A program made the position numbers and the translations under genes. The notes below the pieces were generated by a model. The model did no database searches. It was not told the origin of the DNA and saw only the letters and a program-made list of their open reading frames with translations. From Deltaproteobacteria bacterium (GTDB lineage: Bacteria; Myxococcota_A; UBA9160; SMWR01), in NCBI GenBank assembly GCA_029261905.1, contig JAJDAM010000952.1, positions 1-5,004 on the forward strand: 5,004 nucleotides of DNA, read 5' to 3'. Positions 1 through 5,004 of this stretch are shown piece after piece. Positions within the stretch are counted from its first letter, which is position 1. Each line of letters opens with the position of its first letter.

Positions 1-24
1 CGGGTCGGCCTATCGACCGACCCG
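1..24 (-). terminator. Probable terminator hairpin of the hsp20 gene
   Basis: A perfect 8-bp inverted repeat (CGGGTCGG at 1-8, CCGACCCG at 17-24) encloses an 8-nt loop. It begins 12 nt beyond the hsp20 stop codon on the minus strand, where a rho-independent terminator would sit. The T-tract that would confirm it would lie left of position 1, outside the window, and the stem may also extend there. It could equally serve a convergent gene that is out of view. Confidence 0.55.
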
Positions 25-36
25 CTCCAAACTGTA

Positions 37-522
37 TCACGATACGCTGACCGGGATCGTGCGCGGAGTGTTCTGCTGTTCGACCGGCTTGGGTACGCGG
101 ATCCCCAGTACGCCGTTCTTGTACGATGCCTCGAGCTGATCGGCGTCGACTTCCCAACCAAGGCGAAACTTTCGCTCGAATGCGCCAAACGAACGTTCGA
201 CGCAGTGATGTTTCTCGTCCGAGGATTCCGTTCGCTTCTCGCCCTTTATGACGAGCACATCGGAATCGACGATTACCTCGAAATCACCCTGCTCGAGACC
301 CGGCAACTCGACGCTGAACCGCAGTTCCTCGTCTGTCTCCGAGACATTCACCCTCGGAGCAAACCCGTCCGCGGTGGGCCGCGCCGGGCGGGTGGCAAAC
401 CAGGGATCCCCGAAGAGCCGATCGAGGGAACCCGCGTCGATACTGGCATTCCAATTGGAAAGGAACGGGTCGGAAACACTTCGGCGGATGGATCGGCGGG
501 GATCGGTGAGATGGGTCGTCAT
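37..522 (-). CDS. Small heat-shock protein, Hsp20 / alpha-crystallin family
   Basis: This is a 161-aa ATP-independent holdase chaperone that should form cytoplasmic oligomers and hold unfolding proteins for refolding by the DnaK/ClpB systems. Residues 1-53 are a variable N-terminal arm. The alpha-crystallin domain runs from about 54 to 147 and shows the family landmarks: VELPG (71-75), KGEKR (93-97), ERSFGAFERKFRL (109-121) and NGVLGIRVPK (136-145). The C-terminal tail carries an IPV triplet (156-158), matching the I-x-I/V motif that docks onto a neighbouring subunit. Length is normal for bacterial class A sHsps. One small oddity is Gly-Trp after FRL where the family usually has Leu-Pro. The ATG at 522 follows a strong SD (AAGGAGA, complement of 529-535) at normal spacing. 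The gene stands alone and is divergent from the GT9 gene. The family call is secure; a specific name such as ibpA or hspA is not justified. Confidence 0.96.
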   Translation of the reverse strand: MTTHLTDPRRSIRRSVSDPFLSNWNASIDAGSLDRLFGDPWFATRPARPTADGFAPRVNVSETDEELRFSVELPGLEQGDFEVIVDSDVLVIKGEKRTESSDEKHHCVERSFGAFERKFRLGWEVDADQLEASYKNGVLGIRVPKPVEQQNTPRTIPVSVS

Positions 523-558
523 GGCAGTTCTCCTTCGATTGGAAGCAGCCGTACTGCC
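523..558 (-). promoter_or_regulatory. ROSE-like RNA thermometer covering the hsp20 ribosome site
   Basis: Read on the minus strand, the 36 nt before the ATG form a nested hairpin. The outer stem is GGCAGU (558-553) with ACUGCC (528-523), 6 perfect pairs ending right at the start codon. The inner stem is CUGCUUC (548-542) with GAAGGAG (536-530), 7 positions with one G-G mismatch, closed by the loop CAAUC (541-537). The whole SD is paired. ROSE thermometers of bacterial sHsp genes have a U-Y-G-C-U strand opposite the SD, with a G facing a G of AGGAG. Here the strand is CUGCU, the same arrangement except for the first base. Position, gene type and the G-G mismatch all fit. I infer that heat melts the weak inner stem and releases the SD. 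Confidence 0.7.
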
Positions 559-588
559 GAGATACCGGCTCGTGCTGCGACGTCCGAA

Positions 589-616
589 ATGCTGTTCACC
601 AGGAAACGACCGTCAA
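589..616 (-). promoter_or_regulatory. Possible sigma-70-type promoter for hsp20
   Basis: On the minus strand TTGACG (complement of 611-616) matches 5 of 6 bases of the -35 consensus. A poor -10 candidate, CAGCAT (complement of 589-594, 3 of 6), follows after 16 nt. Transcription would begin near 582 and give a leader of about 60 nt that contains the whole hairpin before the ATG. I see no clear sigma-32 heat-shock promoter (CTTGAA with CCCCAT) here. This is a weak call. Confidence 0.25.
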
Positions 617-649
617 CCCCAACCGATCGTGCTCGTTGATGCTCCCACG

Positions 650-679
650 CCTGCGAATCCTCCCCGCAGGTGATTCGCG
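650..679 (+). promoter_or_regulatory. GT9 gene ribosome site inside alternative hairpins
   Basis: AGGTGAT at 668-674 is a 7-base match to the 3' end of the SD complement (AAGGAGGTGATC) and is correctly placed for the TTG at 680. It is the main support for that start. Two mutually exclusive hairpins overlap it: CCTGCG (650-655) with CGCAGG (665-670), which hides the AGG, and GCGAATC (653-659) with GATTCGC (672-678), which leaves the AGG in a loop. A switch is conceivable but unproven. No good promoter is visible upstream; TTGGAA (539-544) with GATACC (561-566) is the best poor candidate. Confidence 0.4.
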
Positions 680-1843
680 TTGCATCCTGACTCTCTCCGC
701 CCTATGTACGTCACGGGCTATGCTCTTCTCACCGCCGTCATGACGCAATCATCTTCCACCCAATCTCCCTTTCCGCCCAGGTTCGCCGCCCATGCGCAAC
801 GGATACTCGTACGGCTACCGACCTGGGTCGGTGATGCGGTCATGGCGACGCCCTGTTTGCGGGCGCTGCGCAACGCATACCCAGAGGCCGAGATCACGCT
901 CGAGGGGCGCCCCGTCCTGGAGGGACTGCTCAGGGGCCTGAAGTCGTTCGATCGTTTTGCGATCGATCCGGGGCGCGGTCCAGCGGCACTGTTGCAACGT
1001 GCTCGCAACCTTCGGGAGCAACGATTCGATCTGGCGATCTTATTGCCGGACTCTCCTCGGTCCGCAATGGGTCCGTTCTTCGCGGGGATCCCGCAGCGGG
1101 CCGGCTACACACGGGACCCCTTCCGTCATCTGCTACTGACGCGGCGGCTGCAACACGTCGAGCACCAGGGCCGGCGCGACCCCGTTCCGTCGGTCGAGCG
1201 CTATCTCGAAATCACCCGCCAGCTCGGATGCGCGGACCAGGGGACTGAACTCGAACTCGCGGTGTCGGGCGAATCCAGCGAGCGGCTTTCTGCACGACTG
1301 AACCGAAGCGGCGTCCATCCGGATCAACCGCTGCTCATCGTCACGCCGGGCGCCGCGTTCGGTGCCAGCAAATTGTGGCCGACCGAGCACTTTGCAAATG
1401 CGTGCGACGGCATTTCTGCGGAGTTGGGACTGCTTCCTGTGCTGTCTCCAGGCCCGGGCGAGTTTGATACGGCAAAACGAATCGCAGAGCAGATGTCCAG
1501 ACCTTCGGTCAACCTGATCGAACAGGATGCGACGCTCGAGGATCTGAAGGCGTTGATCGCGCGCTCGAGTCTATTGCTCTCGAACGACACCGGCCCTCGG
1601 CATATCGCGGTGGCGCTGGGTCGCCCGTGCGTAATCGTGATGGGCCCCACCCATCCGATCCACACCGCATTGCATCTCGAAAATCAGCGAGTTCTTCGGA
1701 ACCCGGTTGCGTGTAGCCCGTGTCAACTGAAGGTCTGTCCCACAGACCACCGCTGCATGACGCAGCTCGAGCCCAGCCGTGCCGTATCCGCAGCACGAGA
1801 GCTGCTGGGGCCGGATTGGCCCCATCCCGTAGCCGCAGCCTGA
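680..1843 (+). CDS. waaF: LPS heptosyltransferase II-like protein (glycosyltransferase family 9)
   Basis: A 387-aa GT-B enzyme predicted to transfer L-glycero-D-manno-heptose from ADP-heptose to the inner-core heptose I of lipopolysaccharide at the cytoplasmic face of the inner membrane. The N-terminal domain begins RILVRLPTWVGDAVMATP (41-58), the WaaF-type opening with the acidic residue D52 expected to act as catalytic base. The C-terminal, nucleotide-sugar-binding half has PGAAFGASKLWPTEHFA (223-239) and SNDTGPRHIAVALGRP (301-316). Four cysteines (345, 348, 353, 359) in a CSPC..CP.DHRCM pattern are typical of WaaF-type tails. The TTG start at 680 is preferred because of the SD match at 668-674. 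ATG codons at 704 and 740 lack an SD, but the family core starts only near residue 40, so the ~40-residue leader could be partly untranslated. No other LPS gene is in view. Membership in GT9 is firm; the exact acceptor (WaaF, WaaC or WaaQ-like) is inferred from the N-terminal and cysteine motifs. Confidence 0.88.
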   Translation: MHPDSLRPMYVTGYALLTAVMTQSSSTQSPFPPRFAAHAQRILVRLPTWVGDAVMATPCLRALRNAYPEAEITLEGRPVLEGLLRGLKSFDRFAIDPGRGPAALLQRARNLREQRFDLAILLPDSPRSAMGPFFAGIPQRAGYTRDPFRHLLLTRRLQHVEHQGRRDPVPSVERYLEITRQLGCADQGTELELAVSGESSERLSARLNRSGVHPDQPLLIVTPGAAFGASKLWPTEHFANACDGISAELGLLPVLSPGPGEFDTAKRIAEQMSRPSVNLIEQDATLEDLKALIARSSLLLSNDTGPRHIAVALGRPCVIVMGPTHPIHTALHLENQRVLRNPVACSPCQLKVCPTDHRCMTQLEPSRAVSAARELLGPDWPHPVAAA

Positions 1844-1949
1844 ACAAATCTCAGAGCGCCTTCACCGAGCCGCAGGCGACGAACTCTCGCCAAAGACCCC
1901 AGGCAGCGTTCGGGCGGCTGATTCTCAAGCGTCTCGGTTGTTCATCCGA
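1844..1949. other. Intergenic spacer, no feature seen
   Basis: This is the first part of the 168-bp gap between the GT9 gene and the sensor kinase gene. I find no T-tailed terminator for the GT9 gene and no convincing -35/-10 pair, so the kinase may be partly co-transcribed with the GT9 gene. Confidence 0.4.
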
Positions 1950-2011
1950 TTCCCTACCGAGGTCCGCCCAGCCGTAGGGAAAACGCTGGGCTACCCCTAA
2001 GGGGATTCGCT
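1950..2011 (+). promoter_or_regulatory. Structured leader and ribosome site of the kinase gene
   Basis: Three inverted repeats crowd the 62 nt before the GTG start. Stem A is TTCCCTAC (1950-1957) with GTAGGGAA (1974-1981), 8 perfect pairs. Stem B is GCCCAGC (1966-1972) with GCTGGGC (1985-1991), 7 perfect pairs; its 5' arm lies in the loop of stem A, so the two either interlock as a pseudoknot or exclude each other. Stem C is CCCC (1994-1997) with GGGG (2001-2004), which would hide the SD (AAGGGG, 1999-2004). TACCCCTA occurs at 1992-1999 and again at 2018-2025 just inside the gene, giving the SD a second possible partner. The SD is 7 nt from the GTG at 2012 and 10 nt from the GTG at 2015. No T-tract follows, so this is not a simple terminator. 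A DNA operator dyad is the alternative for stem A. Confidence 0.45.
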
Positions 2012-3841
2012 GTGGTGTACCCCTATCTGCTGTTGGTCTCGGTGGCGTGCCTGTTGTGCGCGTCGTGTGCTGGCTTTGTATTCGCGACACAGCCGTACCG
2101 CCGCTCGAACCAAGTTGCGGGTTTGTTGCTCATGGGTGTCTCGTTCTGGGCGGTGTGCGAAGTCGCTCGGAATCTGACGAACGACCGCGACATCGCACTG
2201 TTCCTGGCGCGGGTTTCTTCGATCGGCTGGGTGTACATTGGCCCGTTCTTCCTCCACCTCGCGGTTTCGTCGGTTGCACCGCGAGAGAAGGCGCCTTATC
2301 GGGCAATCCCAGTGCTGTACGCGGGATCCACGTTCTTCCTGGTTCTGGCGTTGTCGTCCTCACTGGTCATTCGGGACGTCGTTCGCACGAGCTGGGGTTG
2401 GGGCTACAGCGTCGGACCGATGTTCTTGCCCTCGTACGGCCTGACGATGGCTTCCTGCCTGACGGCCTTCTACCTGTTGATTCGGGATTATCGGAACCAC
2501 CGCTCACCGGCCGAGCGGCGCCAAGGACCCTGGATCGCATTGGGGATCGCATTCCCGCTGTGCGTGTGTGCGACAACGGACGTGATCCTTCCGGTACTCG
2601 ATATTCAGGTATTGCGGTTGGGAACGACCTCGTTTGCCATCATGGGACTCGTCACGGTCGGAACGATGTTGCGATTCGGTTACTCGTTCCTGACGCCTGG
2701 AAATTTCGCGCCCGAAATACTGGCCGAACTCTCCGAAGGCGTCGCGTTGATCCGGCAAGACGAGCGGATCAGCTCTGCCAATCCATCTCTCGCACGACTC
2801 GCTGGCTATTCGGTCGACGAAATGTCGGGAATGCCGATTTCCGATGTCCTGAAGATCGAGTCAGTGACGAGATCGGATCCAGATACCGAATTGGAAGCGA
2901 ACGATCTTCCGGCCGATGACAGCGGATCGGTTTTGATTCACGCAGCGACCGAAGGCTTCGAGTGCGATTTAGTTCGCGCTTCCGGCGACACGATTCCCGT
3001 TTCCGTTTCCTCATCGGTGCTTCGTGATCGCCAGAACTACCCCATTGGGATCGTCGTGGTCGTTCGGGACCAGCGCATGGTCGCCGACCTGCGCAGCCGG
3101 CTCGTCACCTCGGCGCGGCTTGCTGCCGTCGGGGAACTCGCGGCCGGGATCGCTCACGAAATCAACAATCCGATTGCATTCGTTCGGGCGAACTTGAGCG
3201 TGCTCCAGGGGCATTGGAAGACGATCGGCGCCGAGATCGATCGCACCCCCGATGCGAACGATTTCACCGAGTTGCTTCGCGAGGGGCACGAGATGATCGA
3301 AGAGTCCCTGGAAGGGGTCGGGCGGGCCGCGGAGATCGTTCGAGGCGTCCAGGGTTTTTCCCACACCGGCAATGGAAAACAGGAAGAGGCGGACCTCAAT
3401 ATCCTGCTGGAAGACGTACTCCGCATGGCGAACACGCAGTTGCGTGGGAGCGCGACTCTCGAAAGGACCTACGCCGAACTCCCGCCCGTCCAGTGCGCCC
3501 CGCAGGAACTCAAGCAGGTGTTTTTGAATCTGGTCATCAACGCGGGCCATGCAATCGACGAGGGCGGCACGATTCGGGTTCGGACTGAGTCATTTCGCCA
3601 CTCGGTCGAAGTCAGCATCGAAGATGACGGCTGTGGGATCGAACCCGAAATCATGGACCGGATCTTCGATCCATTCTTCACCACGAAACGGGTCGGTGAC
3701 GGCACAGGGCTGGGGCTCGGAATCGCCTATCAAATCGTCCGCCGGCACGGGGGCGATATATCCGTGACTTCGAAGACCGGCGTGGGCACACGATTCCGGG
3801 TACAGCTGCCGACGGGAGACGCCTCGGCCGATTTCGCCTGA
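2012..3841 (+). CDS. Membrane sensor histidine kinase (7TM-PAS-HisKA-HATPase)
   Basis: A 609-aa two-component sensor. Residues 1-226 hold seven hydrophobic helices (about 5-27, 35-52, 62-87, 98-120, 135-157, 173-195, 202-226), resembling the 7TM N-terminal module of sensor kinases. A PAS domain follows (about 232-355; ILAELSEGVALIRQDERI at its start) with an acidic loop near 286-305. The phospho-acceptor H box is GELAAGIAHEINNP (374-387) with His382. The ATPase domain has an N box NLVINAGHAI (506-515, Asn510), G1 DDGCGI (538-543), F box IFDPFFTTK (551-559) and G2 GTGLGLGI (564-571). All catalytic motifs are intact, so it should autophosphorylate. The AHEINNP H box resembles NtrB/ZraS-type kinases, which often pair with NtrC-type regulators, but no response regulator is in the window. 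There is no receiver or HPt domain. The GTG at 2012 follows SD AAGGGG; the next codon, GTG 2015, is an equal alternative. The input signal is unknown. Confidence 0.95.
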   Translation: MVYPYLLLVSVACLLCASCAGFVFATQPYRRSNQVAGLLLMGVSFWAVCEVARNLTNDRDIALFLARVSSIGWVYIGPFFLHLAVSSVAPREKAPYRAIPVLYAGSTFFLVLALSSSLVIRDVVRTSWGWGYSVGPMFLPSYGLTMASCLTAFYLLIRDYRNHRSPAERRQGPWIALGIAFPLCVCATTDVILPVLDIQVLRLGTTSFAIMGLVTVGTMLRFGYSFLTPGNFAPEILAELSEGVALIRQDERISSANPSLARLAGYSVDEMSGMPISDVLKIESVTRSDPDTELEANDLPADDSGSVLIHAATEGFECDLVRASGDTIPVSVSSSVLRDRQNYPIGIVVVVRDQRMVADLRSRLVTSARLAAVGELAAGIAHEINNPIAFVRANLSVLQGHWKTIGAEIDRTPDANDFTELLREGHEMIEESLEGVGRAAEIVRGVQGFSHTGNGKQEEADLNILLEDVLRMANTQLRGSATLERTYAELPPVQCAPQELKQVFLNLVINAGHAIDEGGTIRVRTESFRHSVEVSIEDDGCGIEPEIMDRIFDPFFTTKRVGDGTGLGLGIAYQIVRRHGGDISVTSKTGVGTRFRVQLPTGDASADFA

Positions 3842-3856
3842 AAAATTCAACTTGCG

Positions 3857-3872
3857 TGTGAAGCGCTTCACA
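3857..3872. promoter_or_regulatory. Perfect Crp-type operator (TGTGA-N6-TCACA)
   Basis: TGTGAAGCGCTTCACA is a perfect 16-bp palindrome centred at 3864.5, and both halves match the Crp consensus exactly. It lies 15 nt after the kinase stop codon and about 125 bp upstream of the small-protein gene. A Crp/Fnr-family regulator is encoded at the right end of the window. The dyad could also fold as a 6-bp RNA hairpin with a GCGC loop, but no T-tract follows, so a terminator is unlikely. A lone half-site, TTCACA, recurs at 3909-3914. Confidence 0.65.
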
Positions 3873-3873
3873 G

Positions 3874-3890
3874 CGATCGAACACCGATCG
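3874..3890 (+). repeat. Short inverted repeat CGATCG-N5-CGATCG
   Basis: CGATCG at 3874-3879 and 3885-3890 is self-complementary and separated by AACAC, so it can form a 6-bp hairpin. It lies between the Crp-type dyad and the possible -10 element. No T-tract follows. It may mean nothing. Confidence 0.3.
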
Positions 3891-3893
3891 GGC

Positions 3894-3899
3894 GATACA
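3894..3899 (+). promoter_or_regulatory. Possible -10 element at class II Crp spacing
   Basis: GATACA matches only 3 of 6 bases of TATAAT, including the key A at its second position. It falls exactly where a -10 hexamer would sit if the dyad centred at 3864.5 were at -41.5, the class II activator position. That would set the transcript start near 3906 and a leader of about 92 nt for the small-protein gene. The -35 region would be overlapped by the operator, as expected of Crp-dependent promoters. Confidence 0.3.
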
Positions 3900-3985
3900 T
3901 AGACATGCTTCACACCGGTCCGAGTTTTTCAGAAGCTCGAACGGTCGGCGATCGACACGTCGCCACGGCATCTGGCCGGGCGACC

Positions 3986-3991
3986 GAGGAG
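3986..3991 (+). promoter_or_regulatory. Shine-Dalgarno site that fixes the small-protein start
   Basis: GAGGAG lies 6 nt before the ATG at 3998. It decides this start over the upstream in-frame ATG at 3905, which has no SD and would sit at or before the proposed transcript start. Confidence 0.75.
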
Positions 3992-3997
3992 AATCCC

Positions 3998-4279
3998 ATG
4001 GCCCGTGGAATCAACAAGATCGTGTTGAGCGCCTCAGCGCTCGCCGTTTTCTCTCTCACGTTGACGGGGATGCTGGTAATCAACGAGTCCCAATCGCTTT
4101 TCTCACCAGACCCCGCACCCGACCGGGGCGCTGCCGAGCTTCCCGACGTGTCGGCTCCACCAACCGTGCGGACCCGATTCGTTGCGACTGAGCACCGCCT
4201 GCGTCGCATCGAGAAGAAGCTGGAGGAATTGGGAGTGGAGTGTGCTTCCGAGGACTGCTTCCCGGTACTTGCCCCGTAG
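3998..4279 (+). CDS. Small membrane-anchored protein of unknown function
   Basis: I do not recognise this 93-aa protein. Residues 8-28 (starting IVLSASALAVFSLTL) form one hydrophobic segment after a short Arg/Lys-containing N-terminus, so it is probably a signal anchor with the rest in the periplasm; no clear AxA signal-peptidase site or lipobox is present. Residues 35-58 are rich in Pro and Asp and look disordered. Residues 62-80 (EHRLRRIEKKLEELG within it) look like a short amphipathic coiled coil, suggesting self-association. Two cysteines follow (82 and 87, C-x4-C), which could form a disulfide in the periplasm. It is preceded by the Crp-type operator and converges on the Crp/Fnr regulator gene. 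The SD, codon usage like that of its neighbours and the coherent protein layout argue that the gene is real. I propose no function. Confidence 0.75.
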   Translation: MARGINKIVLSASALAVFSLTLTGMLVINESQSLFSPDPAPDRGAAELPDVSAPPTVRTRFVATEHRLRRIEKKLEELGVECASEDCFPVLAP

Positions 4280-4310
4280 GAGCATGTCCTGGGGGCCCTC
4301 TGGAAACGAT

Positions 4311-5004
4311 CTAGTAGATGACGGCTCCTGCGAGTTTCGCCAGTTCGTTCGGTTGCTGGATCACGATGTACCCCTTGTCGACTCGAACGATTCCCTCATC
4401 GACCCACATTCGAACCTGCTTGTTGATGCTCTCGCGTGTCGCACCGACGAGATCTCCCCACTCTTCCTGAGAAAGCTTCAGGTCGACACGAATCCCGCCT
4501 TCGACCGATTGTCCATACAGCCGAGCCAACGCATCGAGCTTCTTGGCCAATCGCAACGGAAGATTCAAGAACAGTGTGTCCTCAACGAGTTCGCTGACCC
4601 GTTTGAGACGCAGTGCGAGCACTTGCAGCAGGTTTGCGGAAATGTCCGGGTGGGAGTCGAGAAACGCCATGAAATCGCGACGGTCGATCACGAGAAGCTC
4701 GCAGGCTTCGATCGCAGACACCGTCGCGGTACGTCGCGTCCCACCCAGTAGTGCGACTTCTCCAAAGACCTCGCCAGGGCCCAGAATGCTGAACACGACG
4801 TCGTCGCCGTCGACCGAGGTCGTCAGCGCTTTGAGCTTGCCACTGTTGACGATGAAGACCTGGCGGCCGTCATCTCCCTTGTGGAACAGCTCTTCTTTGC
4901 GCTTCAGGGATTTCGTCTTGACGACTTCGCAGATTCCGATGATCTGGCTCTCACTGAGGCCGTCGAACAGCTCTACGTTCGAAAGCAACTCGAGCTTCTT
5001 GGCG
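4311..5004 (-). CDS. Crp/Fnr-family transcription regulator (5' end cut off)
   Basis: The frame stays open to the window edge: codons for Ala-Lys-Lys-Leu-Glu precede the TTG at 4988, so the true start is probably beyond 5004 and TTG is not a convincing start. Numbering from that TTG, residues about 7-120 are a cyclic-nucleotide-binding fold with the phosphate-binding cassette FGEVALLGGTRRTATV (75-90; Glu77, Arg86, Thr87). A dimerisation helix follows (about 115-140). The winged helix-turn-helix is LSQEEWGDLVGATRESINKQ (172-191). Its recognition helix TRESINK aligns with SRETVGR of E. coli Crp and keeps Arg-Glu, with Lys for Arg185, so a TGTGA-type target is plausible. The cassette suggests a cyclic nucleotide ligand. 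However, my alignment puts Val131 at the Crp Thr127 position (Ser128 is kept as Ser132), so the base specificity may differ. There is no N-terminal cysteine cluster as in Fnr. It converges on the small-protein gene. Confidence 0.93.
   Translation of the reverse strand, partial: AKKLELLSNVELFDGLSESQIIGICEVVKTKSLKRKEELFHKGDDGRQVFIVNSGKLKALTTSVDGDDVVFSILGPGEVFGEVALLGGTRRTATVSAIEACELLVIDRRDFMAFLDSHPDISANLLQVLALRLKRVSELVEDTLFLNLPLRLAKKLDALARLYGQSVEGGIRVDLKLSQEEWGDLVGATRESINKQVRMWVDEGIVRVDKGYIVIQQPNELAKLAGAVIY

Noticed and set aside
1950..1981. 8-bp inverted repeat as a rho-independent terminator of the GT9 gene
   Set aside because: The loop is 16 nt and the stem is followed by AAACGC rather than a T-tract; a leader structure or operator fits better.
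2047..2919. 290-aa open frame on the plus strand within the kinase gene
   Set aside because: It is out of frame with the clearly supported kinase, its product is Arg/Gly-rich without domains, and such frames are common artefacts in GC-rich genes.
3011..3550. 179-aa minus-strand frame within the kinase gene
   Set aside because: It is antisense to conserved kinase motifs, and its product resembles a reverse-complement shadow.
3905..3997. Upstream ATG that would extend the small protein by 31 residues
   Set aside because: It has no SD, the extension is not membrane-protein-like, and the ATG at 3998 has a strong SD and is followed directly by the signal anchor.
4280..4310. GGGGGCCC-containing convergent gap as a bidirectional terminator
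   Set aside because: Only a loopless GGGCCC palindrome and a 4-bp hairpin (4278-4290) can be found, with no T-tract on either strand.
4182..4751. 189-aa plus-strand frame overlapping the small-protein gene and the regulator gene
   Set aside because: It runs antisense to the well-supported Crp/Fnr coding sequence, has no SD and has no recognisable domain.
4986..4988. TTG codon as the true start of the Crp/Fnr gene
   Set aside because: The frame stays open upstream to the window edge with plausible coding residues, so the gene is better treated as partial.
1..5004. CRISPR array, transposon ends, tRNA or phage genes
   Set aside because: I saw no regularly spaced repeats, no terminal inverted repeats with a transposase, no tRNA cloverleaf and no phage-type proteins.

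Overview
The window comes from a GC-rich (about 60% by eye), Gram-negative-type bacterium. It carries an ADP-heptose-type LPS core glycosyltransferase, a Crp/Fnr regulator, a class I small heat-shock protein and a membrane histidine kinase with a 7TM sensor. This mix, the GTG/TTG starts and the single-gene layout fit a proteobacterium in the broad sense. My guess is a deltaproteobacterial-type lineage (Myxococcota/Desulfobacterota-like), but nothing here fixes the taxon. There are no mobile elements, CRISPR arrays, tRNAs or rRNAs.

Layout. 1-24: inverted repeat, probable terminator of the hsp20 gene. 37-522 (-): Hsp20. 523-679: divergent intergenic region. On its minus strand the 36 nt before the hsp20 start fold into a two-part hairpin that buries the Shine-Dalgarno (SD) sequence and looks like a ROSE-type RNA thermometer. 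On its plus strand, alternative hairpins overlap the waaF ribosome site. 680-1843 (+): heptosyltransferase II-like GT9 enzyme (waaF). 1844-2011: spacer whose last 60 nt hold interlocking inverted repeats around the ribosome site of the next gene. 2012-3841 (+): 609-aa orphan sensor kinase (7TM, PAS, HisKA, HATPase). 3842-3997: intergenic region with a perfect 16-bp dyad identical to the Crp consensus halves (TGTGA-N6-TCACA). 3998-4279 (+): 93-aa membrane-anchored protein of unknown function. 4280-4310: 31-bp convergent gap in which I see no convincing terminator. 4311-5004 (-): Crp/Fnr-family regulator, cut at its 5' end by the window edge.

How the parts relate. These are mostly independent transcription units rather than one operon. 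The most coherent story is at the right end: a Crp-like regulator whose recognition helix keeps the Arg-Glu pair of Crp lies next to a perfect Crp-type operator placed to control the small membrane protein. The left end is a self-contained heat-shock unit whose control is probably at translation, through mRNA melting. Both regulatory readings come from the sequence and are untested.
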